Assembly: GCA_018883485.1 (NCBI GenBank)
Contig: VEQB01000015.1
Coordinates: 1 to 15,705 of the forward strand
Origin: Bacteroidota bacterium
GTDB taxonomy: Bacteria > Bacteroidota > Bacteroidia > UKL13-3
DNA length: 15,705 bases
Direction of reading: 5' to 3'
Shown: positions 1-9,181 of the stretch, in pieces
Numbering within the stretch: the stretch's first letter is position 1
Layout: every line of letters starts with the position of its first letter
The notes under the pieces: generated by a model
Databases searched by the model: none
Told to the model about the DNA's origin: nothing
The model's input: only the letters and a program-made list of their open reading frames with translations
Translations under genes and position numbers: made by a program

Positions 1-65
1 TTAAACAACAAAACCCAGATACTAGCGTTGAGCAACTTGTTAAACTTACATTAAAAACTCTCTGA
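1..65 (+). CDS. ruvA: 3' end of Holliday junction helicase subunit RuvA (partial)
   Basis: The window opens inside a reading frame (codons from position 3) that ends at TGA 63-65. It encodes about 20 residues, with the final stretch reading SVEQLVKLTLKTL. This resembles the C-terminal helix of Bacteroidota RuvA proteins, in which a short run after the last helix-turn ends in a VEQLIKxALK-like sequence. RuvA binds the four-way Holliday junction and loads the RuvB motor during recombination repair. The identification also rests on known gene order, since ruvA lies directly upstream of sprA in several Bacteroidota. Only 17 bases separate its stop from the proposed sprA start, so the two are probably co-transcribed. 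With so few residues visible this is a probable call, not a certain one. Confidence 0.7.
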   Translation, partial: KQQNPDTSVEQLVKLTLKTL

Positions 66-82
66 ATGGTATAACTTCTACA

Positions 83-3000
83 TTGCACTGTAGTTCAAAA
101 CTAACATATTTACGTTCTTCGTTGCTGCTGGCCTCCATTCTAATTGTGGTGTGGCCCGCTCTGCCGCGTACTGCCCCAAGAAGAGTAAGAGATTTCCTTG
201 TTTTAGCCCCAGATAGTTCAGAAAAAGATACTTCTAAGCGTGATTTAAGGTATCCAATTAAGGATAAGAAGCCCTATGAGATTCAAAGTAAGCGCCACCC
301 CTTTGATTTGTCTGACCCAGAAGTTTTAAAGAATAACTATAAGTTAGATCCAGATCAATACAAGTACGACCGAAGCTCTACCATTGGAGGAATAGAATAT
401 AAATTACCTTCATCTTCTGGCATTTCGGAACAGCTTAAGGCCGATGGAAAAAGAACCAATGGCGATTATTTTAGGCAACGCTCTCAAGCCAATAATTTTA
501 CTAAAGGAACAGGCATTTTACCTCCCATAAATATCAATAATAAGATAGTAGATAAAATCTTTGGCAGTGGGGTTATTGATATTCGTCCGAGAGGTACTGC
601 AGAAGTTATTTTTGCAGGAAACTTTAACAGGGTTCAAAATCCAGCCTTTTCTTTAAGGCAGCAAAGAACGGGGCAGTTTGATTTTCGGCAAAAAATACAG
701 TTAAATGTAACCGGCCAAGTTGGCGATAAACTTAAAGTTAACCTTAACTATGATACTGAAGCTACCTTTGAGTTTGAGAACCAAATGAAACTTGATTTTG
801 CTGGTAAGGAAGATGATATCATTAAGAAAATTGAATTAGGAAATGTGGGCTTGCCGCTCAATACTACCTTAATCCAAGGTAGCCAAAGTTTGTTTGGTAT
901 AAAAACTACTATGCAATTTGGTAAATTAACCGTTACCAGTGTCTTTGCCAACCAGCGTGGTAAAACTCAAGAAACAGAATTAAGCGGCGGAAATACCACC
1001 ACAAGGTTTGATATACAGTGTGATAATTATGACATGAATCGCCATTACTTTTTGGCGCATTACTTTAGAGATAATTACGAAGCTTGGTTAAGAAACTTGC
1101 CTTTTGTAGGCTCGCCTGTTGTAATTACTCGTGTAGAGGTTTGGGTAACCAATCGCAGCGGTTCGTTTGAGCAATCTAGAGATGTAATTGGGTTTACAGA
1201 CTTAGGAGAATCTAACCGCTTAGATAATAAATATTGGCAAGTAAATGGAGGTGTTCCTGTTGGCAATGGCGCAAACAATTTGTACGATCCTGCTAATGCT
1301 AATACCTATCTAAATGGAAACAACAATGCTGCTGAGGCGGCAAAATTTAGGGCTAGCTATCAAATAGAAAATAAACTATTGCAAGATCAGGTAATTACGG
1401 GTTTAAAACCTATCTCACAATATCAGATGGTTAATTTTGCTAGGCAATTGGGCCCTAACGAGTATAGCTTTAATCCTCGTTTAGGGTATATCTCCTTGAA
1501 CCAAGCGCTAAATAATGACGATGTATTGAACGTTGCCTATGAAGGAACTATAGATGGAATTCCATTTAAAGTGGGAGATTTTTCTCAAGATATACCGCGA
1601 AATACAACTAACCCAGAAGTTTTGTTTTTAAAGATGTTAAAAGGTCCATCATTACGTCCAGACCTTCCCGTATGGGATTTGATGATGAAGAATGTGTATT
1701 CTCTAGGTTCATTTAATATTCAACCCAAAGATTTCCGCTTGAACCTATTTTATGCAGATGACCCAAGTGGAACAGATTTAAGTTATTTGCCTGTTAAAGG
1801 CGAGCCTCAAATTAGCAATCAACCTTTGCTAAATGTATTTAATGTAGATAAGTTGAACATGCAACAAGAGCCAGTTTCGGATGGTTTGTTCGACTTTATT
1901 GAAGGCATAACGGTAAACTCGCAAACGGGTAGGGTGTTTTTGCCAACCGTAGAACCTTTTGGTACTTATTTGGCTCAAAAATTTGTTAGCGACCCAACCT
2001 TAGCTAACTATTATTGTTTCTTTGCACTTTACGATTCTACGCGCTTTTCTGCCATACAACAGCCCCAATTTAATAAGTTCTTTTTGCGAGGAACTTACCA
2101 AGGTAGTAGTACCAACGAAATTTCTTTAGGTTCAACCAATGTGCCTAGAGGTTCTGTAAGAGTTACAGCAAATGGAGCTCCTTTAACAGAGAACCAAGAT
2201 TATATAGTAGATTATAATTTAGGGCGTGTAAAAATTGTAAATACGGCTTTACTCAATTCTGGCGCGGTAATTAAAGTGTCTTCAGAGAGCAATAATCTAT
2301 TTCAAATTCAACAGAAGAGTTTATTGGGAGCTAGGTTCGATTATAAGTATAGTCCAGATTTAATTTTGGGTGGAACATTTATGTACTTAAATGAAAGACC
2401 ACTTACGCCCAAAGTAAATATAGGAGAAGAGCCTATTTCTAATATAGTTGTAGGGGTGGACGGAACGTGGACCAAGCAAAGCAGAATGATTACTAAGTTG
2501 GTAGATAAGCTGCCATTTATTGAAACCAAAGAACCCTCAAGCTTTACAGTTTCTGGTGAATATGCCAGATTAATTCCAGGTGTGCAAAACTCCCTCCAAC
2601 AAGGTGGTACCGCTTATTTAGATGATTTTGAAGGAGCAGAAACACCATTTGATATTCGTATGGGAAATGGCTGGGCATTAGCAAGCACACCACAAGGGCA
2701 ATCAGATAATTTCCCAGAGGGTAATTCTATTAATAGTTTAGAGTATGGTTTTAAACGTGCTAATTTAGCTTGGTACACTATTGCTACAACCTTTTATAGA
2801 AATGATGCTTTTACGCCTAAGCATTTAAGAGATGATCCAAGTGCACTTTCTAACCATGCTTCAAGGGAGGTTTTACAACAAGATGTATTTAGAAACAAAC
2901 AAATTCAACAGGGCTTACCTACAACTTTACCAACTTTAGATTTAGCCTTTTTCCCAAGTGAAAAGGGACCTTATAATTATAATGTAAATGATTTAAATGC

Positions 3001-6000
3001 AGATGGTACCTTAAATAACCCGCGTAGCAATTGGGGTGGTATTATGCGTAAGATAGACCAAAACGATTTTGAACAAGCCAATATAGATTATATTGAAATG
3101 TGGGTAATGGATCCCTTTGCAGATAAGCCAGCCAGCGTAGATAAAGGCTTTTTGTATATCAATTTAGGAAATATATCGGAAGATATTTTAAGAGACAATA
3201 GAAGGGTGGCAGAAAATGGCTTACCTAAAAATAACGACCCGGATCAAACCGCCACCGCCGATACTACCGTTTGGGGCAGAGTATCTAGGTTACCTGTTAT
3301 TAACTATGCTTTTGATGCTGATCCAAATATTAGAGCTAATCAAGACATAGGTTTGGATGGATTTAATGATGATGCCGAAAGAGAGTTTTTTAAACAAACC
3401 TATACAGAGCAAGTATTAAATAGATTTGGGCCAACTTCCACAGCATACAGTAATGCCGTTAACGACCCTTCTAATGACAACTATCATTATTATTTAGGAC
3501 GTGATTACGATGATTCAACTTTTAATGTTTTGAGTCGTTATAAGAAGTTTAATAGGCACCAAGGAAATTCTCCAACCGTTGAACAATCTCCAGAAAATTA
3601 CCCAACAGCTGCTACCAATATACCAGATAATGAAGACCTGAACCGAGATTATACGGTAAATGGGGTAGAAGAATATTTTCAATATAGAATAGAGATAGCA
3701 AGAGATGCATTTGTAATTGGAAGAAACTATGTAACTGATACCTTAACGGCCAATGCCAAGTTTATCAACGGAGATTTTGCTCCAGAAAAATGGTATCAAT
3801 TAAAGGTTCCTGTGAGAGAGTTTGAAAGGAAAGTTGGAGAGATAAACGACTTTAAATCTATTCGATTTATAAGGATGTACATGAAAGGTTTTGCCGAACC
3901 TACCATCATGCGTTTTGCGTCTTTACAATTAGTAAGAGCAGATTGGCGTAAGTATTTAAATAGCCTTGTGGTGGGAGGTGAACATAGGCCCATTGACCCT
4001 ACAGATAACACGCAATTTGTAGTTTCTACGGTTAACATAGAAAAGAACGGACAACGTAAACCAATTATTTATACCGTACCTCCAGGTATACAACGCGAAA
4101 TTGATTTTAGTTCTCCCAATGCCATTCAGCAAAATGAACAATCTTTAAGCCTACTTACATGTAATTTAAAAGATGGTGATGCCAGAGCGGTGTTTAAAAA
4201 TACCAATGTAGATTTACGTCAATATAAACGCTTACGCATGTTTTTACATGCAGAAGGTGCAGAGTTAAAAAATGGGCAGCTTACTGCTTTTATTAGGTTT
4301 GGAACAGACCTTACCAATAACTACTATGAATATGAAATTCCATTGAATGTTACAGAGAGTGGGGCAAGCGACCCATCTGCTATTTGGCCAACAGAGAATG
4401 AGATGGATATTATTTTAGAGGAATTTATCAATACTAAAATTGAAAGAACCAATGCTGGCTTTGCCTTTACTGCGCCTTATTCTAGGCAAGTAGGAAGAGG
4501 TACTTATACGGTGGTGGGTATGCCAGATTACTCGCAACTGCGCACCATGATGTTGGGTATTAGAAATCCAAAACGCAGACCAGGTAGCACGGGCGACGAT
4601 GGTTTACCTAAATGTGCAGAGGTTTGGTTTAATGAATTGCGCATGACAGAATTTAGCACCCGTGGAGGGGACGCGGCAGTTGGAAGGGTGTTGGCTAAGT
4701 TAGCAGATTTTGGAAATGTACAATTGAGTGGTTCTTACAGAAGTGTTGGCTATGGTGGCATAGATAAGAAGTTGTTAGAAAGAAGTATGAGCGATGATTA
4801 TGCTTACGATTTTCAAACCAATTTCGAATTGGGTAAATTCTTTCCTAAAAACTCGGGAATTTCTGTGCCTTTCTTTTTCTCTTATGGCAATACTTTAATT
4901 AGACCATATTATAATCCGCTTAATCCAGATACAAGGTTGCAAAAGGAGATAGATGAAACTACAAACCCAGAAAGATCTGATCAAATTGGCAGAGCCGCAG
5001 ATGATTTTGCTTTGAGAAGAAGCTTTAACTTTACCAATGTAAGAAAGAATAGAGTTGGTGCCAAGCAAGCCCATTTTTTTGATATAGAAAATTTTGCTTT
5101 AACTTATTCTTTCACCGAAACATTTAGAAGAAATCAAACTTTAGAGTATAACTCTTTGAAGAATTATAAAGGTATGCTTACCTATAATTTTACTTTTGTA
5201 AATAAGCCTGTTGAACCTTTTAAGTTTATAAAGAATAAGAATCTGGAACTTATTAAAGATATTAATTTTAACTATTTACCAGCCAATTGGGGCTTTAGGG
5301 TAGAGGCAGATAGACGTTATGGCGAAATGCTAAATAGAAATAATGATAGCAGAGAAACTGTACTTCCAGTTATGTACGATAAGCTATTTACCATGCGCAG
5401 AAACTACGAGTTGCGCTGGGACCTAACCAGAAATGTGAAACTAAATTATAACGCCACTGCAGATGCTAGGGTGGATGAACCTAATGGAAGAATAGCAGAA
5501 GATACACCAGAGAAAAGAGATTCTATTAGGCAAAATTTCTTTAATGGGGGCAGGTTAACCCGCTACGATCAAGTGGCTCAGGCTAACGTAAATATACCTG
5601 TAAACAAACTTCCTTACATGCAATGGGTAAGTCAGTTTACTTATAATTACAGTGTAAATTACTCTTGGACCCAAGCTCCTCCTGCGGCAGATAGTTTAGG
5701 TAATACCATTCAAAATTCTCAGCAACAGCAATGGAATTTAAATTTAAACTTTATTCAATTGTATAATAAGTTTGGGTTGTACAGGCGCATCACTAATCCA
5801 AGGGCCACTGGAGCAAAGAATCCAAGAGCTGGAGCAGATGCAGATGCTAAGGCAGCTCCTAAAGATAAGAAAAAGAAGAAGGAAGAAGAGAAAACAGGCA
5901 AAGTAACGCCATGGGTAGAGTATCCTGTTAGATTGATAACCATGGTTAAAAATGTGAGTGGTTCTTATTCTACTACTTCCGGAACGGTGCTTCCAGGTTT

Positions 6001-7255
6001 TAGACCAACCCCGCAGTATTTGGGTCAGAACTTTGATGTGGCTGCCCCCGGTTTTGATTTTATCTTTGGTTTGCAAGATCCTAATTATAGATTTAAAGCG
6101 GCAGAAAAAGGCTGGCTTAGTAGCGACCCCCGTGTTGTAAATCCATATGTTCAAAATTACCAAGAAGCCATTAATGCAAGAGGAACTTTAGAGCCCATAA
6201 ATGATTTTAGAATAGAGCTTTCTGCCAATAAAAGTTATTCTAAAAATTACACTGCCTATTTTAAGTTTGACCCAGATAGTGGCGATTATAGAGACTATGG
6301 AACACCTATTGAACAAGGAAGTTATAGCATTAGTTACAATATCATAAGAACCTCATTTTCTAAGGAAGATAAGAATGGAATTTCGGACGTATTTAAACAA
6401 TTTGAAGCCAATAGGATTGATATAGCAAGACGTTTGGCAGCCGAGAAGGGCATTGCTTCTCCAGGCGATACTTTCCCAGAAGGCTATGGCCCATATCAAC
6501 AAGATGTTTTGATTCCTGCATTCTTAGCTGCGTATAGAGGTATCTCTACAGAAAAAGTAGGCTTAAGTCCCTTTCAAAATTTTCCAATTCCAAATTGGAG
6601 AATTACATACAATGGCTTAAGTAAATTAAAGGCCATTCAAGAGTATGCTTCTAATGTTAATATTCAACATGCCTACACCAGTACCTATAATGTAGGCGGG
6701 TTTCAAACGGTTATGGATACGGCTCGCAACATAACTTTAAGTTCAGACTTTGCACCTACTTATGTGATTAGACAAATAATGGTAAGCGAAAGATTTAGCC
6801 CATTGATTGGAATAGATGTTACGCTGGTAAATAATATGAATTTTAAGGTAGGTTATAATAAAGATAGAACCTTAAACTTTGCATTAGGTAATCGGCAATT
6901 AAATGAGCAAATGGGCGAAGAGATAACCTTTGGTTGGGGCTATAGAACAAACAAGCTCAAGATACCTTTCGAATTTGGTGGCAGAAAGCGCCAACTTGAT
7001 AATGATATTAATTTCCGTTTCGATTTTGCCATTCGTGAAAATCAGACCAAAGTTAGAAACTTAGATATTCCTAGCAATGATCCAGTTTTAGGCCAACGCG
7101 TAATAAGTATTAAGCCAACCATAGATTATAATATTAACGAGAAGCTTATACTTCGTATCTTTTACGATAGAAGAAAAACGGTTCCATATACTTCTAATTC
7201 ATTTCCAACAGTTATTACAAGTGGCGGCTTTTCTGTAAGATATACCATACAATAA
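83..7255 (+). CDS. sprA: SprA, outer-membrane translocon of the type IX secretion system
   Basis: SprA is the very large beta-barrel pore through which T9SS cargo, including gliding adhesins, crosses the outer membrane. At 2390 residues this copy matches the usual length of about 2400. An N-terminal signal peptide is visible (K6 and R11, then a hydrophobic stretch of roughly residues 14-28). Family motifs follow in order: LPPIN near 146, DIRPRG 166-171, NYDTEATF from 222, a DDFEG segment 847-851 and EVWFNELRMTEF 1513-1524. Aromatic-rich alternating strands continue to a C-terminus ending GFSVRYTIQ. A lysine/glutamate-rich linker occupies about 1907-1940. No in-frame ATG occurs before residue 235. 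TTG at 83 is chosen because it gives a complete signal peptide; CTG 62 or ATT 50 are the only other nearby upstream options after the stop at 41-43. The frame is intact. Identity is very secure, the exact start less so. Confidence 0.96.
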   Translation: MHCSSKLTYLRSSLLLASILIVVWPALPRTAPRRVRDFLVLAPDSSEKDTSKRDLRYPIKDKKPYEIQSKRHPFDLSDPEVLKNNYKLDPDQYKYDRSSTIGGIEYKLPSSSGISEQLKADGKRTNGDYFRQRSQANNFTKGTGILPPININNKIVDKIFGSGVIDIRPRGTAEVIFAGNFNRVQNPAFSLRQQRTGQFDFRQKIQLNVTGQVGDKLKVNLNYDTEATFEFENQMKLDFAGKEDDIIKKIELGNVGLPLNTTLIQGSQSLFGIKTTMQFGKLTVTSVFANQRGKTQETELSGGNTTTRFDIQCDNYDMNRHYFLAHYFRDNYEAWLRNLPFVGSPVVITRVEVWVTNRSGSFEQSRDVIGFTDLGESNRLDNKYWQVNGGVPVGNGANNLYDPANANTYLNGNNNAAEAAKFRASYQIENKLLQDQVITGLKPISQYQMVNFARQLGPNEYSFNPRLGYISLNQALNNDDVLNVAYEGTIDGIPFKVGDFSQDIPRNTTNPEVLFLKMLKGPSLRPDLPVWDLMMKNVYSLGSFNIQPKDFRLNLFYADDPSGTDLSYLPVKGEPQISNQPLLNVFNVDKLNMQQEPVSDGLFDFIEGITVNSQTGRVFLPTVEPFGTYLAQKFVSDPTLANYYCFFALYDSTRFSAIQQPQFNKFFLRGTYQGSSTNEISLGSTNVPRGSVRVTANGAPLTENQDYIVDYNLGRVKIVNTALLNSGAVIKVSSESNNLFQIQQKSLLGARFDYKYSPDLILGGTFMYLNERPLTPKVNIGEEPISNIVVGVDGTWTKQSRMITKLVDKLPFIETKEPSSFTVSGEYARLIPGVQNSLQQGGTAYLDDFEGAETPFDIRMGNGWALASTPQGQSDNFPEGNSINSLEYGFKRANLAWYTIATTFYRNDAFTPKHLRDDPSALSNHASREVLQQDVFRNKQIQQGLPTTLPTLDLAFFPSEKGPYNYNVNDLNADGTLNNPRSNWGGIMRKIDQNDFEQANIDYIEMWVMDPFADKPASVDKGFLYINLGNISEDILRDNRRVAENGLPKNNDPDQTATADTTVWGRVSRLPVINYAFDADPNIRANQDIGLDGFNDDAEREFFKQTYTEQVLNRFGPTSTAYSNAVNDPSNDNYHYYLGRDYDDSTFNVLSRYKKFNRHQGNSPTVEQSPENYPTAATNIPDNEDLNRDYTVNGVEEYFQYRIEIARDAFVIGRNYVTDTLTANAKFINGDFAPEKWYQLKVPVREFERKVGEINDFKSIRFIRMYMKGFAEPTIMRFASLQLVRADWRKYLNSLVVGGEHRPIDPTDNTQFVVSTVNIEKNGQRKPIIYTVPPGIQREIDFSSPNAIQQNEQSLSLLTCNLKDGDARAVFKNTNVDLRQYKRLRMFLHAEGAELKNGQLTAFIRFGTDLTNNYYEYEIPLNVTESGASDPSAIWPTENEMDIILEEFINTKIERTNAGFAFTAPYSRQVGRGTYTVVGMPDYSQLRTMMLGIRNPKRRPGSTGDDGLPKCAEVWFNELRMTEFSTRGGDAAVGRVLAKLADFGNVQLSGSYRSVGYGGIDKKLLERSMSDDYAYDFQTNFELGKFFPKNSGISVPFFFSYGNTLIRPYYNPLNPDTRLQKEIDETTNPERSDQIGRAADDFALRRSFNFTNVRKNRVGAKQAHFFDIENFALTYSFTETFRRNQTLEYNSLKNYKGMLTYNFTFVNKPVEPFKFIKNKNLELIKDINFNYLPANWGFRVEADRRYGEMLNRNNDSRETVLPVMYDKLFTMRRNYELRWDLTRNVKLNYNATADARVDEPNGRIAEDTPEKRDSIRQNFFNGGRLTRYDQVAQANVNIPVNKLPYMQWVSQFTYNYSVNYSWTQAPPAADSLGNTIQNSQQQQWNLNLNFIQLYNKFGLYRRITNPRATGAKNPRAGADADAKAAPKDKKKKKEEEKTGKVTPWVEYPVRLITMVKNVSGSYSTTSGTVLPGFRPTPQYLGQNFDVAAPGFDFIFGLQDPNYRFKAAEKGWLSSDPRVVNPYVQNYQEAINARGTLEPINDFRIELSANKSYSKNYTAYFKFDPDSGDYRDYGTPIEQGSYSISYNIIRTSFSKEDKNGISDVFKQFEANRIDIARRLAAEKGIASPGDTFPEGYGPYQQDVLIPAFLAAYRGISTEKVGLSPFQNFPIPNWRITYNGLSKLKAIQEYASNVNIQHAYTSTYNVGGFQTVMDTARNITLSSDFAPTYVIRQIMVSERFSPLIGIDVTLVNNMNFKVGYNKDRTLNFALGNRQLNEQMGEEITFGWGYRTNKLKIPFEFGGRKRQLDNDINFRFDFAIRENQTKVRNLDIPSNDPVLGQRVISIKPTIDYNINEKLILRIFYDRRKTVPYTSNSFPTVITSGGFSVRYTIQ
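5801..5902 (+). other. Lysine/glutamate-rich low-complexity segment inside SprA
   Basis: Residues about 1907-1940 of SprA are rich in Ala, Asp, Lys and Glu, with the core KDKKKKKEEEK, in contrast to the aromatic/Asn-rich barrel strands on both sides. It is probably a flexible charged loop between barrel strands. It is in frame and interrupts no recognisable motif. I infer a loop from composition only. Confidence 0.6.
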
Positions 7256-7256
7256 A

Positions 7257-7904
7257 ATGGAATTTATAGATAAATTATTGTTAAAGTACTGCGAAGATAA
7301 CAGTGCGTCTGAAAGCCCAGCGTTGCAAAAGTTAAATCGTTACACACATGCTAACGTATTACAACCACGTATGCTAAGTGGGCACTTGCAGGGTAGGTTT
7401 CTTTCTATGTTAAGCAAGCTTATTGGCCCAACACATATCTTGGAGATAGGCACTTATACTGGTTATTCAGCTATTTGTTTGGCAGAAGGATTAAGACCAG
7501 GAGGAAAGCTAGTTACCATTGATATTAATCCAGAATTAGAAGGGGTAATAAGAGAACATATTGCAGAGGCAAAGCTTCAAGATTGCATACAGTTTATAGT
7601 TGGTGATGCCTATCAAATTATTCGCACCTTACCGCAAACTTTCGATTTGGTTTTTATTGATGCCGATAAGCAAAATTATGCTAAGTACTTTGATTTGGTA
7701 ATAGACCGTCTAAACCCAGGGGGCTTAATTATTGCTGATAATGTATTGTGGAGCGGTAAAGTAATTGACGACCAAGCTCGGATCAAAGATAAAGATACCA
7801 TTGCACTTCACGCTTTTAATCAAAAGGTAAATGCAGATACCCGTGTAGAAGTTTTAATGCTTCCATTGCGGGATGGGATAACTTTGATAAGAAAAAAACC
7901 TTAA
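7257..7904 (+). CDS. SAM-dependent O-methyltransferase (caffeoyl-CoA O-methyltransferase-like family)
   Basis: This 215-residue protein has the size and motifs of the bacterial Methyltransf_3 (YrrM/CCoAOMT-like) family, which transfers a methyl group from S-adenosylmethionine to a hydroxyl, usually on a small aromatic compound, with a divalent metal. The conserved N-terminal MLSGHLQG is at 39-46. The SAM-binding loop EIGTYTGYS is at 63-71, with the acidic residue D89 after the second strand. FIDADKQNY 133-141 and ADN 160-162 supply the likely metal ligands D135, D161 and N162. The ATG lies one base after the sprA stop, so it is almost certainly translated from the sprA mRNA. Its substrate is not predictable from sequence. 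The stop codon overlaps that of the convergent oxidoreductase gene. The family call is firm; a functional link to secretion is not implied. Confidence 0.92.
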   Translation: MEFIDKLLLKYCEDNSASESPALQKLNRYTHANVLQPRMLSGHLQGRFLSMLSKLIGPTHILEIGTYTGYSAICLAEGLRPGGKLVTIDINPELEGVIREHIAEAKLQDCIQFIVGDAYQIIRTLPQTFDLVFIDADKQNYAKYFDLVIDRLNPGGLIIADNVLWSGKVIDDQARIKDKDTIALHAFNQKVNADTRVEVLMLPLRDGITLIRKKP

Positions 7905-9154
7905 TTGTTATTAAATAGCAACTTAAGATAAAACTTAGGACTACGCAGCCTAGAACGCATATCGAGGTCTTCGAACATGCAACTAATGGTTTCTCTGAGA
8001 GTTTTATTTTTATGAGCTTTGTTTACCACAAAATTAAATAGCCAAGGATACTTCACTAATTTTTGCATGGTATGGCTTAGCTTTAATTCATCCCATTGCT
8101 TGTGGTAGAAAATAGCATCATAAGCTTTGTTAAAAGAAGCATCAAAACGGTTAGCTTTAATGGCCGCTTCTATATGGTTAGCTGCCAACATGCCGCTATA
8201 CATGGCATTACCTATTCCTTCTCCTGTAAATGGATCTATTAAACTGCCGGCATCACCCGCAAGTAAATAGTTATCTCCACTTAAGCTTCTTTGTTTTGAA
8301 CCTAAAGGAAGCCCCCAACCCTCGATTTTACCCAATAGTTTAGCATCTTTAAAACGCTCTTTAATGTTTGGGTTATTTTCAATGGCCTTGAGCATGTCTG
8401 CCTTTAGGTTAATTTTTTTCTTGCTTACTGTATCACTTAACATGCCAGCACCCACATTTGCCTGACCATTCGGCAGAGGGAAAATCCAAAAATAGCCAGG
8501 CAGGAGTTCATCTAAGAAATGTAATTCAATAAAATTCTGAGGGTGTAAATCTTTCACGCCTTCATAATAAGCTCTAATACCAGCGCAGTAATGCAGGTTT
8601 TCCTTTTTGATCCCACCCAATTGTTTCCCAATAAGACTTCGGTCGCCTTCTGCGCCTATTACCATTTTAACATTGGCAAACACTTGCTCAATTCCTCCCA
8701 TTTTGCAGGTAAGGTCTATGCCATTTATATGAGGTTTAACAGTTATTAATTCGGCATTTGTATGAATATTGGCAAATTTAGGATCAAGGTGGTTAAAAAG
8801 ACTGTTGTCAAAGTCAATCCGCTTGCTAATAAAGCCTGGGGCATGATCTTCCTTAGACATATCACTTTTAAAAGGGATATCAATTGACTTGCCATTAGGG
8901 GCTACAAATTTTACTCCCCAACTGGGTAAAAAGGATTGGGCATTCTCTGTGTATTCTTGCAATAAGCCATTATTTAGCTCTTTAAGCACATACACCACTT
9001 TACCACTTAAAGCATCTCCACAAACTTTATCTCTCGGAAAAACTGCCTTATCAATTATGGTATGTGGAATGCCAGCTTTACTTAAAAACATGGAAGTAGT
9101 GCAGCCAGCGGGTCCTGCGCCCACTATTACAATACTTGTTGGGTCTATAGTCAT
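7901..9154 (-). CDS. FAD-dependent oxidoreductase, geranylgeranyl reductase family
   Basis: A 417-residue flavoprotein of the geranylgeranyl-reductase-like group, whose members reduce isoprenoid chains or act as related monooxygenases. It starts with a dinucleotide-binding fold (GAGPAG 12-17). It then has CGDALSGK 45-52, the PLPNGQANVGAG segment 226-237 typical of this family, and the second FAD motif GDAGSLIDPFTGEGIG at 300-315. No signal peptide or membrane segment is seen, so it is probably cytosolic or peripheral. A longer frame beginning at TTG 9184 adds ten residues, but that stretch lies inside the terminator of the upstream gene and precedes the first beta-strand, so ATG 9154 is preferred. 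The substrate could be a menaquinone side chain, a carotenoid or a lipid; the sequence does not decide. Its own promoter is probably the element at 9182-9209. Confidence 0.9.
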   Translation of the reverse strand: MTIDPTSIVIVGAGPAGCTTSMFLSKAGIPHTIIDKAVFPRDKVCGDALSGKVVYVLKELNNGLLQEYTENAQSFLPSWGVKFVAPNGKSIDIPFKSDMSKEDHAPGFISKRIDFDNSLFNHLDPKFANIHTNAELITVKPHINGIDLTCKMGGIEQVFANVKMVIGAEGDRSLIGKQLGGIKKENLHYCAGIRAYYEGVKDLHPQNFIELHFLDELLPGYFWIFPLPNGQANVGAGMLSDTVSKKKINLKADMLKAIENNPNIKERFKDAKLLGKIEGWGLPLGSKQRSLSGDNYLLAGDAGSLIDPFTGEGIGNAMYSGMLAANHIEAAIKANRFDASFNKAYDAIFYHKQWDELKLSHTMQKLVKYPWLFNFVVNKAHKNKTLRETISCMFEDLDMRSRLRSPKFYLKLLFNNN

Positions 9155-9180
9155 AAAAAAGCCACTCTTTTTGAGTGGGC
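9155..9180 (-). terminator. Rho-independent terminator of the outer-membrane barrel gene
   Basis: Read on the minus strand, the arm GCCCACTC (9180-9173), a loop of five A, the arm GAGTGGC (9167-9161) and then six T (9160-9155) form a classical intrinsic terminator about 40 bases after the stop of the barrel gene. Six base pairs are perfect (9178-9173 with 9167-9162), plus a possible outer G-C pair across one bulged base. The reverse direction lacks a T tract. The T run directly abuts the ATG of the next gene. Confidence 0.8.
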
Positions 9181-9181
9181 T

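Noticed and set aside
66..74. ATG at 66 right after the ruvA stop as sprA start
   Set aside because: It is out of frame with sprA and reaches a stop after two codons.
5744..6163. Minus-strand frame of 139 codons inside sprA
   Set aside because: Composition is that of an antisense shadow (Phe/Leu/Ser-rich opposite the Lys/Glu linker); no motif, promoter or start context supports it.
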